DNA from: a bacterium
Lineage (GTDB): Bacteria; UBP14; UBA6098; B30-G16
DNA: 33,754 nt
Direction of reading: 5' to 3'
Assembly: GCA_021162205.1 (NCBI GenBank)
Contig: JAGGZE010000107.1
Coordinates: 1 to 33,754 of the forward strand
Made by a program: the position numbers and the translations under genes
Notes under the pieces: generated by a model
The model's database searches: none
What the model was told of the DNA's origin: nothing
The model's input: the letters and a program-made list of their open reading frames with translations, nothing else
Shown here: positions 8,501 through 15,380 of the stretch, piece after piece
How the letters are laid out: each line of letters starts with the position of its first letter
Numbering within the stretch: position 1 is the stretch's first letter

Positions 8501-10859
8501 AGGATTTGTCGGAACGGGTTCGGTGCCATCGTCGGGCGGAAGTAATTCGGTTAATTTCACGATAGACGAGAACTCGACGATAACTTGGCTTTGGGAAATT
8601 CAGTATCGATTTACTGTGAATTGTTCTACTATAGCGGTCGGTGGCAGTTGCGGCTATGATGCTCCAAATCCATCCTATGGCGACCATTGGTATAATGACA
8701 GTGCGTTGGTTTCCGGTATTGTAACCACGAATCCTGTTTATGTGGGACCTCCCGAGGATTCTATGTATTGTATCGGATATTTCGGCACGGGCGATTTGGC
8801 TGGCACAAGCCACCAGACGGATTTCGAGTTCGATATAACTCAACCGACATCGATTACTTGGATTTGGGCACCGGCGGACACTGTGGTTCAACTTATTGTC
8901 AATTCCGACCACGATAGCCCGATGCCTTATGGAACGACATATTGGTTGATAGGTCAATTTGTCGATGCTATGGTCGATTCGGTTGCATATAGTCCAGATT
9001 CGACTGAAAGGCATAATTGCCGTGGATTTGTATCGACTGGTTCGGTGGATTCTACCGATTCTTCTGGAAACACTGAATTGGCATTTATAATCGACAGAAA
9101 TACCGAGATAACATGGCTTTGGGATGACCAGTATTATATCACACTCGATTACGATGGATTACCATCTGGCTATGAACCCGTTCAAGTAGGTGCGGGCTGG
9201 TATTCTGCTGGTGATACTATATGGATCGAGACCGAAACACCTGTCGATTGCGGTCCCGATGGAATGTATGGTTTCTATCTCTGGACATATACGCCTCACG
9301 ACCCAGATGTTGTCGGCGATACGCTTATCAATGCGACTTCGTTGATTGTCGATAATAACTATACGCTTACAGCACATTATTCATTAGCATATCAAGTTGT
9401 TGTTCGCAAGAATCCCGACAGAAATAATGACGGATGGATTTTAATCGATACTTATTATCACGACAGCACCGATATAGTTGTCGATTGGTGGGGCGATGGC
9501 AGTTATCACGATATCGGCGTGCCATCGATAGATACTACCGCTTATGGACGAAGATACATTTTCGATAACTGGTCCGATGGCGGCGATACACTTCATAGAG
9601 TCGGTCCGATACATAACGATACATCGTTCACGGCATATTACACCGAACAAATTCTCGCTATTATCGCTAAAAATCCAGCTCACACTACTGGCTGGGTCGA
9701 TGTCGATAGTGTGAGATATTGGGACAGCACCTATGTCTATGGGACCTATGTGGAAACCACTTCTGTGAACTGCGATACATTCGGCGACCCGTTATCGCCA
9801 GATTCGGTGATTTGCGATACTCATAGTGTTATTGTGTGTGCCGATAGTGCGACAACTGGATGTAGCAGAGTTCTTCAGTTCTGGTGGTTGCCCGGATTTA
9901 CTCATACATTCGAGGCGAGCGATGCCGATTCGTTCTTTGCATCGAGTGATTCCGCGAGATATTTCTTCAAACATTGGGTATATAATTATGGGAATACAGA
10001 ATCCACGATGGTCAATGATACTATCGAAGAAACATATATCGCCACCGATACTATGGTCGGTCCTGGTTCATTTATTGCCCATTATATTTCGAAATGGCGA
10101 ATAAGTTTGTATAAAGTGCCACCAGAGACACTCGGGTATTTCCTGTTTTTCACTCCGACAGATACCGACACTGTATATGGTGAATCTCAATATAATTTCT
10201 GGTCGTTAGGCGATGAAAATGTTGTTATCGGTGTTTCCGAATTCGACATTCTCGATTTGGCGGGAGTAGCGAACGATTCTGTCTATGCATTCGACCGTTG
10301 GAGCGATGGCGGCGATTTGACCCACACTATAGGACCTATAACCGGTGCAGTGGAGGATACTGCTTATTACAATGGGGATGTTGCGGTTTTGGCGATATAT
10401 TTCGACCCACAAGAACCCGGTTCGCTTCAATATAATTGGCAATTAGATACACTCGACCCGGGCGAGACTCGAGCGATGGCTGCCGGTGATTCGTTTAAGG
10501 TTGTGAATGCAGGTAATGTTCCAATCGATATCGGAATCGAAGTATATCGAACTGTTCCATCGGGCTGGTTTGCTGCTTTCTATCAGGGACCCGATAACTT
10601 TATGCTTCTATGCGAATTCACCGACAATAATACTCCACCTATAACATTTTCACCTGTGCGCGATTATGTGAAAATGACTGTCGAATGGGCTAATGAAAAC
10701 AGATTCGGTGCTAAGGGATTTAACTTGCTTCCACCGCCATATCCTTATGAAGACCAAATGGATTATATCTGGCTGAAATTCCTTGCACCATCCAGCACAT
10801 CGATTATTGCTCAGATGCGAGTCGAGGTTATGGTCATAGCAAAATATAGAATGCCATAG
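2598..10859 (+). CDS. Giant secreted Asp-box / InlB-like beta-repeat protein
   Basis: The product is 2753 residues with a clear signal peptide (RR then the hydrophobic run FLFLLILFSFVGL, residues 2-16). Residues about 120-550 carry four Asp-box (BNR/sialidase-type) motifs: STDGGYTW at 167, STNGGGTW at 327, STDGGSSF at 439 and SEDGGVTL at 491. Each is followed by strands of the PxIAxDDxxNxxxAW kind, so this part is probably a beta-propeller. Residues about 985-2600 hold roughly 18 repeats of 80-90 residues, with hallmarks SDYDSPxPYGxxYW, WYxxG, CTGWTGTG and ITWxW; these resemble divergent InlB B-repeats. The last 150 residues (from about 2600) form another beta-rich domain that I do not recognise. 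There is no FlgD-like or gliding-type sorting domain, unlike the other giants here. The protein is likely an exported surface or matrix protein. The Asp-box fold alone does not prove glycosidase activity, and no catalytic residues were identified. A terminator follows at 10925. Confidence 0.85.
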   Translation: MRRFLFLLILFSFVGLNWSSTDTLIPDKHLSQNPKMFVPDANYKRPPTLSDLLMYAMKHKLHKTPLLPPRHLSPGIEKYFGALPVSILSAISENETNPPVKHFRSAPTSSFETMDYGGFDASDILASLPATDGQFQPSIATDDSGNVFATWTEEISSNNWAIKASRSTDGGYTWESAITVDGSGWNMMPQIAAFTMGAYTRTHITYQKVERHIYDIYDTTGTYLGQDTTYEGDIYYSRSNNTGASYSTHFAIANSDIDLIILHFNFDESYPDIAVDDANDVIIAYDSQASEGYLLSIATWILYIIITGGLPPFWWEYTWYIIDYKTSTNGGGTWSSEKQLVNDWFVDRWYPAIDVSGTGVSAKMFGTYAESGFLSLMSATTAMKEVTNPFYSPSVGDEVFVGDGYCVPGGLKIGNDGNPCSAITDDFSWDDYDVYYTYSTDGGSSFITPIAIDIGYHDSYEPRLALDDADNPFIAWTDAREGNYDIFCVWSEDGGVTLRDDQHRVNQDTWSDDQYWPGVSLFLSDCFRRLDIDWDDTRYDPDGDIYYNHVTWWRTNLNIRIHDTLANPMGGTVTLQYTSFGMPISRQIGEGDWIVYHDPFTNITVDGVSSGSNATERWVLNEALTDTTITVTSPCNNDTLIYYNQYYTTFTVTKGNPPACTHTPPPGINFTFQYFTGVEFGATDYTHWSNVHGIYSYTATVVITPSVERWHCPEPSGYVMSTTIAPTFYHQWNSNFETPDKQNPSSGECACTHTVPSFALIQRYVDGGNIGGATDLTSWTDCGSIYEYENPKVITTQQRWLITSDESAVVDGIGPYQPPVYHQWKPSIVLIGPSDSNTTCAESYWNGGVEYYETDLWGTYYPWVDCASRLKMCDFTTLGWVARDPTEFPCVTSAFMASIRYGNVVAVTLRNDFGYGFVIADGDTYSSPAVIGWAPASDHTITAVTPQEFGATRYVWDHWDDGGGVSHMVTVISDTEFVAFFNRQFELDVISDYDSPWGDGWYDEGIEAEFGVDNYDSVGGIRYIFTGWTGTGTGSYTGTDTCDTVIMANPIIEEAHWDVQYKLNLTYTGTPIPPTQTGSGWYDAGTMADISTDSILGDEGTDTDSVRYVFDHWQSIPDGAVIGCPNCANTQVFMDQPYNLTAVYFTQYRFWVDNDTFSDTLGAPNPSVGAHWVTFGDSIAAYVISPYDGMYCTGYDGAGSVDPIGYTDSIVFVIDEPSSINWHWGDQYILEIHAVLDGVGGYSDWLITHPSMGASPIAGSTYVTPGADATVKLANTIYSFLGPGWRDTCYEWSAEGAPCGPLDSCWGTGDSVTFAMTENTLWIWHFKQQVQFTIKCTTSTGGGCGYDSPNPPYGTLWVDYMSDITTHVDSIDGSMYCVGYYSTWGPGYNYNPTFTVSGPSWLAWRWYDISDIESLTVISEHGQWGCIPPAGVTYLPIGEVVDVQAPYIDEPETLDGTRFICTGWTGTGCIPASGTTNYIPGGVTITESGTVTWNWRTEHRVTINSDYDSPVPDTGDHWYPEGAVSTCSLTTITDTTDTGTTVYCTGWHPDFPGDTCLDLGMMDTTSNGPLSFTVNCPVTITWKWCDFLAPLIVISDHDSPIPAPDTSWWIPGTEITAFVTSPADIDTDYGERWVCTGWTGTGDVVPASGTGTAVTFTIDDTSTITWNWGQQYRLHLTTNTYPTVVYGMPSPTVGDYWFDVGDSQYCNTRPTDLDSLGDTVYCVGIHGTGCVPLEWPMVEIWIHITEPGTLSWQWYPSDTVTSLTIYSDYDSPFPYGVSYWLLGDTVDAVVDDSVIVGPDVISCIGWHGTGDSLPTFGDSTHAVFTIWTACTLTWDWSTVYHFTVSNPTGYDTPHPPVGDYIYPAGSYVSGYVEEPVFIDAFLDTHWCIGYYGTGDLDSVSPQTDFNFSITENSSIQWRWADTVVHLDVYSDYGSPHPYGTTYWIPSTSVHADVDANVEIGEGIRASCTGFVGTGSVPSSGGSNSVNFTIDENSTITWLWEIQYRFTVNCSTIAVGGSCGYDAPNPSYGDHWYNDSALVSGIVTTNPVYVGPPEDSMYCIGYFGTGDLAGTSHQTDFEFDITQPTSITWIWAPADTVVQLIVNSDHDSPMPYGTTYWLIGQFVDAMVDSVAYSPDSTERHNCRGFVSTGSVDSTDSSGNTELAFIIDRNTEITWLWDDQYYITLDYDGLPSGYEPVQVGAGWYSAGDTIWIETETPVDCGPDGMYGFYLWTYTPHDPDVVGDTLINATSLIVDNNYTLTAHYSLAYQVVVRKNPDRNNDGWILIDTYYHDSTDIVVDWWGDGSYHDIGVPSIDTTAYGRRYIFDNWSDGGDTLHRVGPIHNDTSFTAYYTEQILAIIAKNPAHTTGWVDVDSVRYWDSTYVYGTYVETTSVNCDTFGDPLSPDSVICDTHSVIVCADSATTGCSRVLQFWWLPGFTHTFEASDADSFFASSDSARYFFKHWVYNYGNTESTMVNDTIEETYIATDTMVGPGSFIAHYISKWRISLYKVPPETLGYFLFFTPTDTDTVYGESQYNFWSLGDENVVIGVSEFDILDLAGVANDSVYAFDRWSDGGDLTHTIGPITGAVEDTAYYNGDVAVLAIYFDPQEPGSLQYNWQLDTLDPGETRAMAAGDSFKVVNAGNVPIDIGIEVYRTVPSGWFAAFYQGPDNFMLLCEFTDNNTPPITFSPVRDYVKMTVEWANENRFGAKGFNLLPPPYPYEDQMDYIWLKFLAPSSTSIIAQMRVEVMVIAKYRMP
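5550..10400 (+). repeat. About 18 tandem InlB-like coding repeats, partly as alternating pairs
   Basis: Repeat starts fall near residues 985, 1065, 1147, 1225, 1330, 1412, 1500, 1588, 1672, 1759, 1838, 1922, 2003, 2096, 2179, 2265, 2350 and 2498 of the giant protein. Between about 1330 and 2180 two subtypes alternate: one with GYDxPxPxxGDHWY and one with SDxDSPxPYGTTYW. Short near-identical DNA stretches persist: GGCTGGACTGGAACAGG occurs at 5676-5692, 6984-7000 and 7506-7522. Confidence 0.75.
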
Positions 10860-10924
10860 GTTATCGACTTGAAAACGGATATTCTTGTTTGGATGATAGC
10901 TTCGAGTATTGAAAATGAGATTCG

Positions 10925-10953
10925 GGAGCGTCATAGGGGACGCTCCTTTTTTT
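10925..10953 (+). terminator. Rho-independent terminator of the giant gene
   Basis: A perfect 8-base stem (10925-10932, GGAGCGTC, with 10939-10946) closes an ATAGGG loop and is followed by seven T residues. It separates the giant gene from the Cupin_5 gene. Confidence 0.92.
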
Positions 10954-10969
10954 AATTATCGAAAAATTT

Positions 10970-11413
10970 ATGAAATCTGATGAGATTAAAAAAATATTGG
11001 AACTCGAACCACTCGAATCCGAAGGCGGTTTTTTTCGCGAAACTTTCCGTTCGCAAATCGAAATCGACCCGAAAATTATTCGCACTGAATACGATGGCAA
11101 ACGCTCGTTATTCACGGTTATTTATTATTTATTGACCGATGGGGCAAGTTCTACACCGCATAAACTGAAATCGGATGAAATCTGGTTTTTCCATAAAGGT
11201 GATTCTATAAAAATCGATTTGATATATCCCGATGGCAAAAATGAAAAAGTTATTCTCGGCGATAATATTGAAAATGGCGAGAAATTGCAATCGATTATTC
11301 CTGCTGGGACAATTCAAAGTGCAAAAATTATAGATGGCGAGCATAAATTCGCTCTCGTCTCGACTATTGTTATCCCGGGATTCGACTATAAGGATTTCGA
11401 GATTTTAGACTAA
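10970..11413 (+). CDS. Cupin_5 (DUF985) family protein
   Basis: This is a 147-residue single-domain cupin. Family landmarks: LEPLESEGGFFRETFRS (12-28), SLFTVIYYLL (46-55), the metal-pocket-like segment H64-KLKSDEIWFFHKGD with H64, E70 and H75, a PAGTIQSAK strand (111-119), and the PGFDYKDFE end typical of the family (136-144). Members such as yeast Yml079w are small beta-barrels of uncertain ligand, so no reaction is assigned. The ATG has no Shine-Dalgarno sequence and lies 16 bases after the preceding terminator's T run, so transcription must start very close or read through. Its stop overlaps, tail to tail, the stop of the phosphatase gene on the other strand by four bases. Family assignment is confident. 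Confidence 0.9.
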   Translation: MKSDEIKKILELEPLESEGGFFRETFRSQIEIDPKIIRTEYDGKRSLFTVIYYLLTDGASSTPHKLKSDEIWFFHKGDSIKIDLIYPDGKNEKVILGDNIENGEKLQSIIPAGTIQSAKIIDGEHKFALVSTIVIPGFDYKDFEILD

Positions 11414-12057
11414 CCACCTTCCTCTACGACAAATTGCCCGAGATATGAATTTATATTCGACTGATAAATTTCAAATCCTCGTTCTAAATTGTGATAGATG
11501 ATGCAATATGCGGCATTGTCGATATGAATTTTCCAAAAATATGGAGCGGGAAGACCTATCAATCCTGCGATAAGCGGTTTTATCACAGCACGATGCGAGA
11601 CAAGTGCAATCGTCTGCTCTGTGTGTTTGCGAACCGATTCATCGACAGACTCGACCGAGCGAATTCGAACATCTGCGAGTGTTTCACCATCGGGAATTCG
11701 TAATTTTTCTGGTTCGGTAAGCCAAAGATGATACTGTTCTGGGTATTTTCGCTCGATTTCGCTGTATGGAACGCCTTCCCAACTGCCGAGCGATATATTG
11801 TTCAAGCGCGGTTCTATTTGCAAAGGAATATTAAATTTTTCTGCGACAGGTGCAGCGGTTTCAGTTGTTCGACTTAATGGACCCGAATAAATAGCGTCGA
11901 GCGAGAATTTTTTTGCGATGTGTTCGGCAAGTTGTTGCGCCTGCAAAATCCCGTTTTCATTTAAGGGAAAATCTTTTCTCCCACGAAATATTCCATCACG
12001 ATTTGCCGTAGTTTCGCCGTGTCTGATTAGAATTATTATAGTTTTTTCATTATTCAT
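11410..12057 (-). CDS. Histidine phosphatase family protein (phosphoglycerate mutase-like)
   Basis: The 215-residue product has the RHG signature in LIRHGET (H13 is the phospho-acceptor, with R12), R63 in the PLSRT segment, LGSWEG with E94, and the second catalytic histidine H155 in VSHRAV. This is the PhoE/CobC/GpmB-like branch, which removes phosphate from small molecules; the substrate (for example alpha-ribazole phosphate) cannot be decided, and no cobalamin gene is nearby. The frame is open upstream to an ATG at 12138, but that codon lacks a ribosome site. The ATG at 12057 has AAAGGTGG just before it, gives the normal length, and overlaps the stop of a leader ORF in an ATGA junction. The gene end overlaps the convergent Cupin_5 stop by four bases. 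No terminator was seen. Family is confident; substrate is not. Confidence 0.9.
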   Translation of the reverse strand: MNNEKTIIILIRHGETTANRDGIFRGRKDFPLNENGILQAQQLAEHIAKKFSLDAIYSGPLSRTTETAAPVAEKFNIPLQIEPRLNNISLGSWEGVPYSEIERKYPEQYHLWLTEPEKLRIPDGETLADVRIRSVESVDESVRKHTEQTIALVSHRAVIKPLIAGLIGLPAPYFWKIHIDNAAYCIIYHNLERGFEIYQSNINSYLGQFVVEEGG

Positions 12058-12113
12058 TGGCCACCTTTCAGGTGTTTTTTGTGTGTTGCTTTCCTTGCGT
12101 GCTGGATTGACAT
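12054..12113 (-). CDS. 19-residue leader ORF coupled to the phosphatase gene
   Basis: ATG at 12113 opens a frame of 19 codons ending in TGA at 12054-12056. The product begins MSIQHARKA and ends HLKGGQ and is strongly basic. It has the best ribosome-binding site in the window (GGAGGA, five bases upstream). Its stop overlaps the phosphatase start as ATGA, the hallmark of translational coupling. The phosphatase ribosome site lies inside this ORF, in the 3' arm of a small hairpin (CACCT/AGGTG, 12062-12074), so translation of the leader would unmask it. The peptide itself may have no function. No similarity is recognised. Confidence 0.55.
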   Translation of the reverse strand: MSIQHARKATHKKHLKGGQ

Positions 12114-12117
12114 TTTG

Positions 12118-12123
12118 TCCTCC
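12118..12123 (-). promoter_or_regulatory. Strong Shine-Dalgarno of the leader ORF
   Basis: GGAGGA within AAAAAAAGGAGGACAAAATG (- strand) points to the leader ATG at 12113, not to the phosphatase frame. This argues against starting the phosphatase at 12138. Confidence 0.65.
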
Positions 12124-12173
12124 TTTTTTTGTTTTCATTTATTTTCATTAACTACCGAATCAGTTTTCTCTGT

Positions 12174-12289
12174 GCTCCCTCATCCGGCGCTACGCACCAC
12201 CTTCTCCTTCGTCAGTGAAAAGGATAGATGGTGAGCACCTTCAAAGTCCTTCTCCCATTCATTGGGAGAAGGATTTAGGATGAGGGAGC
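12174..12289. repeat. Nested inverted-repeat intergenic element
   Basis: GCTCCCTCATCC at 12174-12185 is perfectly inverted at 12278-12289. Inside is an 11-pair hairpin (12247-12257 with 12263-12273, TCCTTCTCCCA/TGGGAGAAGGA, loop TTCAT) and a partly paired CACCACC/GGTG region. No T run follows on either strand, so it is not an intrinsic terminator. It looks like a dispersed intergenic repeat (REP/ERIC/MITE kind) and lies between the leader ORF and the gene remnant. The flanks 12140-12173 and 12290-12301 hold nothing I can identify. Confidence 0.55.
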
Positions 12290-12301
12290 TTTCTCCATTC
12301 T

Positions 12302-12508
12302 TCATTTAATCGGTTCCGGCATCGGTTTTCCGCGCCACTCGAATGCGAAAATGACCTGTGCGCCGATTTCTCCTGACCGGGGGGATGCTATATGTTCGAT
12401 AACGATTTCGTTCTTGAGCGCTCCGAGTCACAATCCGTAGTCGGCGATTGTCGCTTTGTGCCCGCAATAGACAAATCCATATGGGTCGCCACAATTCTGG
12501 AAATAATC
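12302..12508 (-). pseudogene. Gene remnant with an in-frame TGA
   Basis: Just after the stop of the barrel-OmpA gene, one - strand frame reads as protein-like sequence broken by a single TGA at 12428-12430. Before it is CGDPYGFVYCGHKATIADYG; after it comes LGALKNEIVIEHIASPRSGE and then a GAQVIFAFEWRGKPMPEPIK end with stop TGA at 12302-12304. There is no start codon, and the frame is closed by a stop just upstream inside the neighbouring gene. The composition (balanced, no low complexity) suggests a decayed 3' fragment of a gene rather than chance, but I do not recognise the family. A chance open frame remains possible. Confidence 0.4.
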
Positions 12509-12510
12509 GA

Positions 12511-15288
12511 TTATTTTTTTATCATCTCATCTATTTCGATAACGACTCTTCGATTTATACTTCTGCCCTCGGGTTTGGAATTATCACCGATTATTACTTT
12601 TTCAAAATCGCCATTTCTATATCTTTCGATTGTGTATGGCTGTGTATCTCTTTTGCCAGTGCTTTTAAGTTGAGTATTATTCCTTTTAAGCCATTGGTCC
12701 AATTCGAGGTCGGAATCGAGTCCGAGAATAAATCGCATCATATTTCGCAGGTATTTGAGTTCCTTTTTGCCACGAATTTCCGATAGTCTCTGATTTCGTA
12801 TCGGAGTGCCGATTATATCGGTATTCCCTGTTAAGCGAACTATAATGCTATTATCAGGGATTTGAGATTTATCGATAATCAAACGAGCGAATTCCTCGAG
12901 TCTGCTTTCAAGATATTTCGATTCGGTAACAGCTTCATCGAACGAAAATTGCACAACAATCGACGATTCGATTCTGTGTTCCCATTCCTCGACAATAACC
13001 CATATCGGATCCGAAATGATATGATATTTCTGTCCGAGTTCATCGGTCAAATCGAGAATGATACGATAAGTTCCTCTCGGGTCGATTAAATTTCCATTGT
13101 CATCGCGCCAATTCCATACGACCTGCGATGGAGGAGGACCATCACCAGCAGCAAATATCCGCACAGTATCGTCGACATCTTCATTTATTGCAAATATTTT
13201 ATATCGATTCACACTTTCGGGATTATTTACCGAAATAATGATAAGATTGCGGCGAACATCGTCGGGAATTTTGAATTCCTTTGCAACTTCAGCTTGCTCG
13301 ATAGGTTTGAATATTATCTTTTCAGCAGATAACCAAATTCTAACCAGGGCTTTTTTAGCATCGCCCTCGCCGAGCGATATCGGAATTCGTTCGAGTGGGC
13401 AGAAAACCTGAAGTCTCGGTAGTAAATATTTCCTAACGATATCTAAACTTAGCAGAACATCGACAGGGTCGTCATCATAACCTGGAATGCCCTCGACTAA
13501 AATTACTGCACTATGGTCGGAACACAAGACACCTGCAAGTTTTTCTGCAATAGTGTCGAGAACTTCACGATTTTTCTTCGGAATATCCTGCGAACCTGCT
13601 GGAAGTTGAAATTCATACACCATAAGTGGAATGTTTTGGAAACGAGCCGACATTTCTACTCGACGGTTTTCCTCAGCAATCATTCGTTTTTCCTGCAATG
13701 ATATATTTTCACTTGTCAATGAAATTCTCGGAGCAGTCGGATTATATTCAGCGGTATCGATTTTGACAATCGACGATGGCGGCACACCCAATCGGATTAA
13801 CTTTTGCGCAACAGAATCCATTCGTGTTACCGCGTAGTCGAGTTTTTTATTATCGCTTTCGGGGTCGATATAACCTTTAAGCTCGATAACGACATCGGGG
13901 TTCGATTGAAGTCGCTGAGCGATTATCGAAAGCATCGTATCGAACCTTTCATGGACAATTGTCGAACTCGAATCGAAAAATACCACAGGGACAATCGGTT
14001 CATCCTGACGAACAAAAGTAACCGTCGGGATAGAGAGAACTTGAAGAAGCGGCGAAATGGAAACAATAAGTTTTCCAAAAACAAGTAAATTATGGTCGAT
14101 ACGGTTATCATCTTCCTGTGATTCATCGAGTTCCCCAAAAATTCCAGGGAAATGTGAACCATCGTCATCAGCAGTGAAAATAAGTTTATATGAACCGGGA
14201 TGAGGAGGCAGCCAGATAAATTGTGCGAGATATTCCTTTCCCTGTTTAAGTTTTGGCACAGGTTTTGTCCCGATTGATATTGTTTCATCTTGAGCTACTA
14301 CAAATAGGGAAATCCAAGCGCTATCCGATTCGGTTTCTGAGCGATTAACAACAGCGGCACTGAAATAAGCTGTGTCGACAGTCCAAAGGTCTGGAAGTTC
14401 ACCGGGTTCCACGACAAGGTTCGTTTTAGGAGTAGGTGGGGGCTTTATATGTGGGAAAAGAATATCGATTCCTATAGAATGCGATGTCATTTCAGGCGAT
14501 GCAACATCCTGCGATGCCGTATGATAACCAGCTTCGTATCTTGTCCATATTCGTTCGAGAACAATCGGTGCAGAAAGATTTGCTCTAATAGCATTTTTCT
14601 CATATCCTGCCGATATACCCCAGCCGTTATGTCTCCAACCTAAACCGATAGAGGGATATAACTTGTCGGTTTTGCCATCGAATAGACCGCCAATCCACGG
14701 ACTAAATTGCCCGATTTTGCATTTAAAGATACAATTTGCCGAAATCGGTTCATCACCATCGGCGGAATTTAGCAGTGAAAGATTTGGAGAATAAAGATTT
14801 TCACCCCATAAATTTAATGTGAAATTTTTATAATGTGCAAAAATTCCTGCATCGGTGAACGGAGAGAATTTTGAATTTCCCTGCGCAAAAACCTCATCGC
14901 TGAAATCGAAATTATAGAAATTAGCTGTCGAATAACCGATTCGAGCGATACCGGGTGCGAGCCAAATTCTGCTCCATAATTTACCAAATCTGATACGCGG
15001 AGCGATATAATAAAATTTACCGAATTGAGTAGTCAGATATTGATTGCCAGTATGGTCGATGGACAAACCGAATGAACCGAATTTTTTATCTCCGATAAAA
15101 ACCCGAATATTTGCAGTGTGCAATTGGTCACCTACCGAAAGAAACGGTTTTGAAAACGATGCCGAGATGAAATATTTAAAATTCCCATAACTAATTGGCT
15201 CATACGGGTAATCGAGAATATTGCTCTCACTGCCAAATGCCGCAGTGATAAGTGTAGCGATTATAAATATTTTAAGATATATTTTCAT
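12511..15288 (-). CDS. PorP/SprF-like outer-membrane barrel fused to CARDB-like and three OmpA-like modules
   Basis: The product is 925 residues. A signal peptide (cut near 19, TAAFG) leads into a beta-barrel region (about 20-280). Strand patterns such as FGLSIDHTGNQ, FSPFTDAGIFAHYKNFTLNL and IGLGWRHNGWGISAGYE resemble PorP/SprF type IX secretion barrels. A CARDB-like adhesion domain (about 285-405) follows. Then come an OmpA-like module (430-548, with PVVFFDSSSTIV and ENRRVEMSA), a degenerate second one (552-665), a FlgD-like Ig strand pair (about 720-768, VVWNWRDDNG) and a C-terminal OmpA module (778-920). The last keeps D824 in GNTD and R839 in NQRLSEIRG, spaced as in peptidoglycan-binding OmpA proteins, plus NRRVVIE. 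It should span the outer membrane and grip the wall. It is the last gene of the locus, 92 bases after its PorV-like paralogue, with which it shares everything but the barrel. The barrel family is less certain than the OmpA parts. Confidence 0.85.
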   Translation of the reverse strand: MKIYLKIFIIATLITAAFGSESNILDYPYEPISYGNFKYFISASFSKPFLSVGDQLHTANIRVFIGDKKFGSFGLSIDHTGNQYLTTQFGKFYYIAPRIRFGKLWSRIWLAPGIARIGYSTANFYNFDFSDEVFAQGNSKFSPFTDAGIFAHYKNFTLNLWGENLYSPNLSLLNSADGDEPISANCIFKCKIGQFSPWIGGLFDGKTDKLYPSIGLGWRHNGWGISAGYEKNAIRANLSAPIVLERIWTRYEAGYHTASQDVASPEMTSHSIGIDILFPHIKPPPTPKTNLVVEPGELPDLWTVDTAYFSAAVVNRSETESDSAWISLFVVAQDETISIGTKPVPKLKQGKEYLAQFIWLPPHPGSYKLIFTADDDGSHFPGIFGELDESQEDDNRIDHNLLVFGKLIVSISPLLQVLSIPTVTFVRQDEPIVPVVFFDSSSTIVHERFDTMLSIIAQRLQSNPDVVIELKGYIDPESDNKKLDYAVTRMDSVAQKLIRLGVPPSSIVKIDTAEYNPTAPRISLTSENISLQEKRMIAEENRRVEMSARFQNIPLMVYEFQLPAGSQDIPKKNREVLDTIAEKLAGVLCSDHSAVILVEGIPGYDDDPVDVLLSLDIVRKYLLPRLQVFCPLERIPISLGEGDAKKALVRIWLSAEKIIFKPIEQAEVAKEFKIPDDVRRNLIIISVNNPESVNRYKIFAINEDVDDTVRIFAAGDGPPPSQVVWNWRDDNGNLIDPRGTYRIILDLTDELGQKYHIISDPIWVIVEEWEHRIESSIVVQFSFDEAVTESKYLESRLEEFARLIIDKSQIPDNSIIVRLTGNTDIIGTPIRNQRLSEIRGKKELKYLRNMMRFILGLDSDLELDQWLKRNNTQLKSTGKRDTQPYTIERYRNGDFEKVIIGDNSKPEGRSINRRVVIEIDEMIKK

Positions 15289-15380
15289 TTCTAAAATTCA
15301 AATATCAAAATTCCACGCAACACAACAGGTCTGAATAAATAGGGGGAAAAGTTGCTAACTGGAATGGAGTTAATTTTCTT

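Noticed and set aside
12247-12273. 11-pair hairpin as a terminator for the phosphatase or barrel-OmpA gene
   Set aside because: No T run follows on either strand; it belongs to a larger nested inverted repeat.
12428-12430. Selenocysteine or recoded TGA in the gene remnant
   Set aside because: No start codon exists upstream, no SECIS-like hairpin with the right placement was found, and other genes here use TGA as a normal stop.
12306-12494. 62-codon arginine-rich - strand frame
   Set aside because: Another frame of the same strand reads as the more protein-like gene remnant; this one is dominated by arginine and serine codons from CG-rich shadowing.
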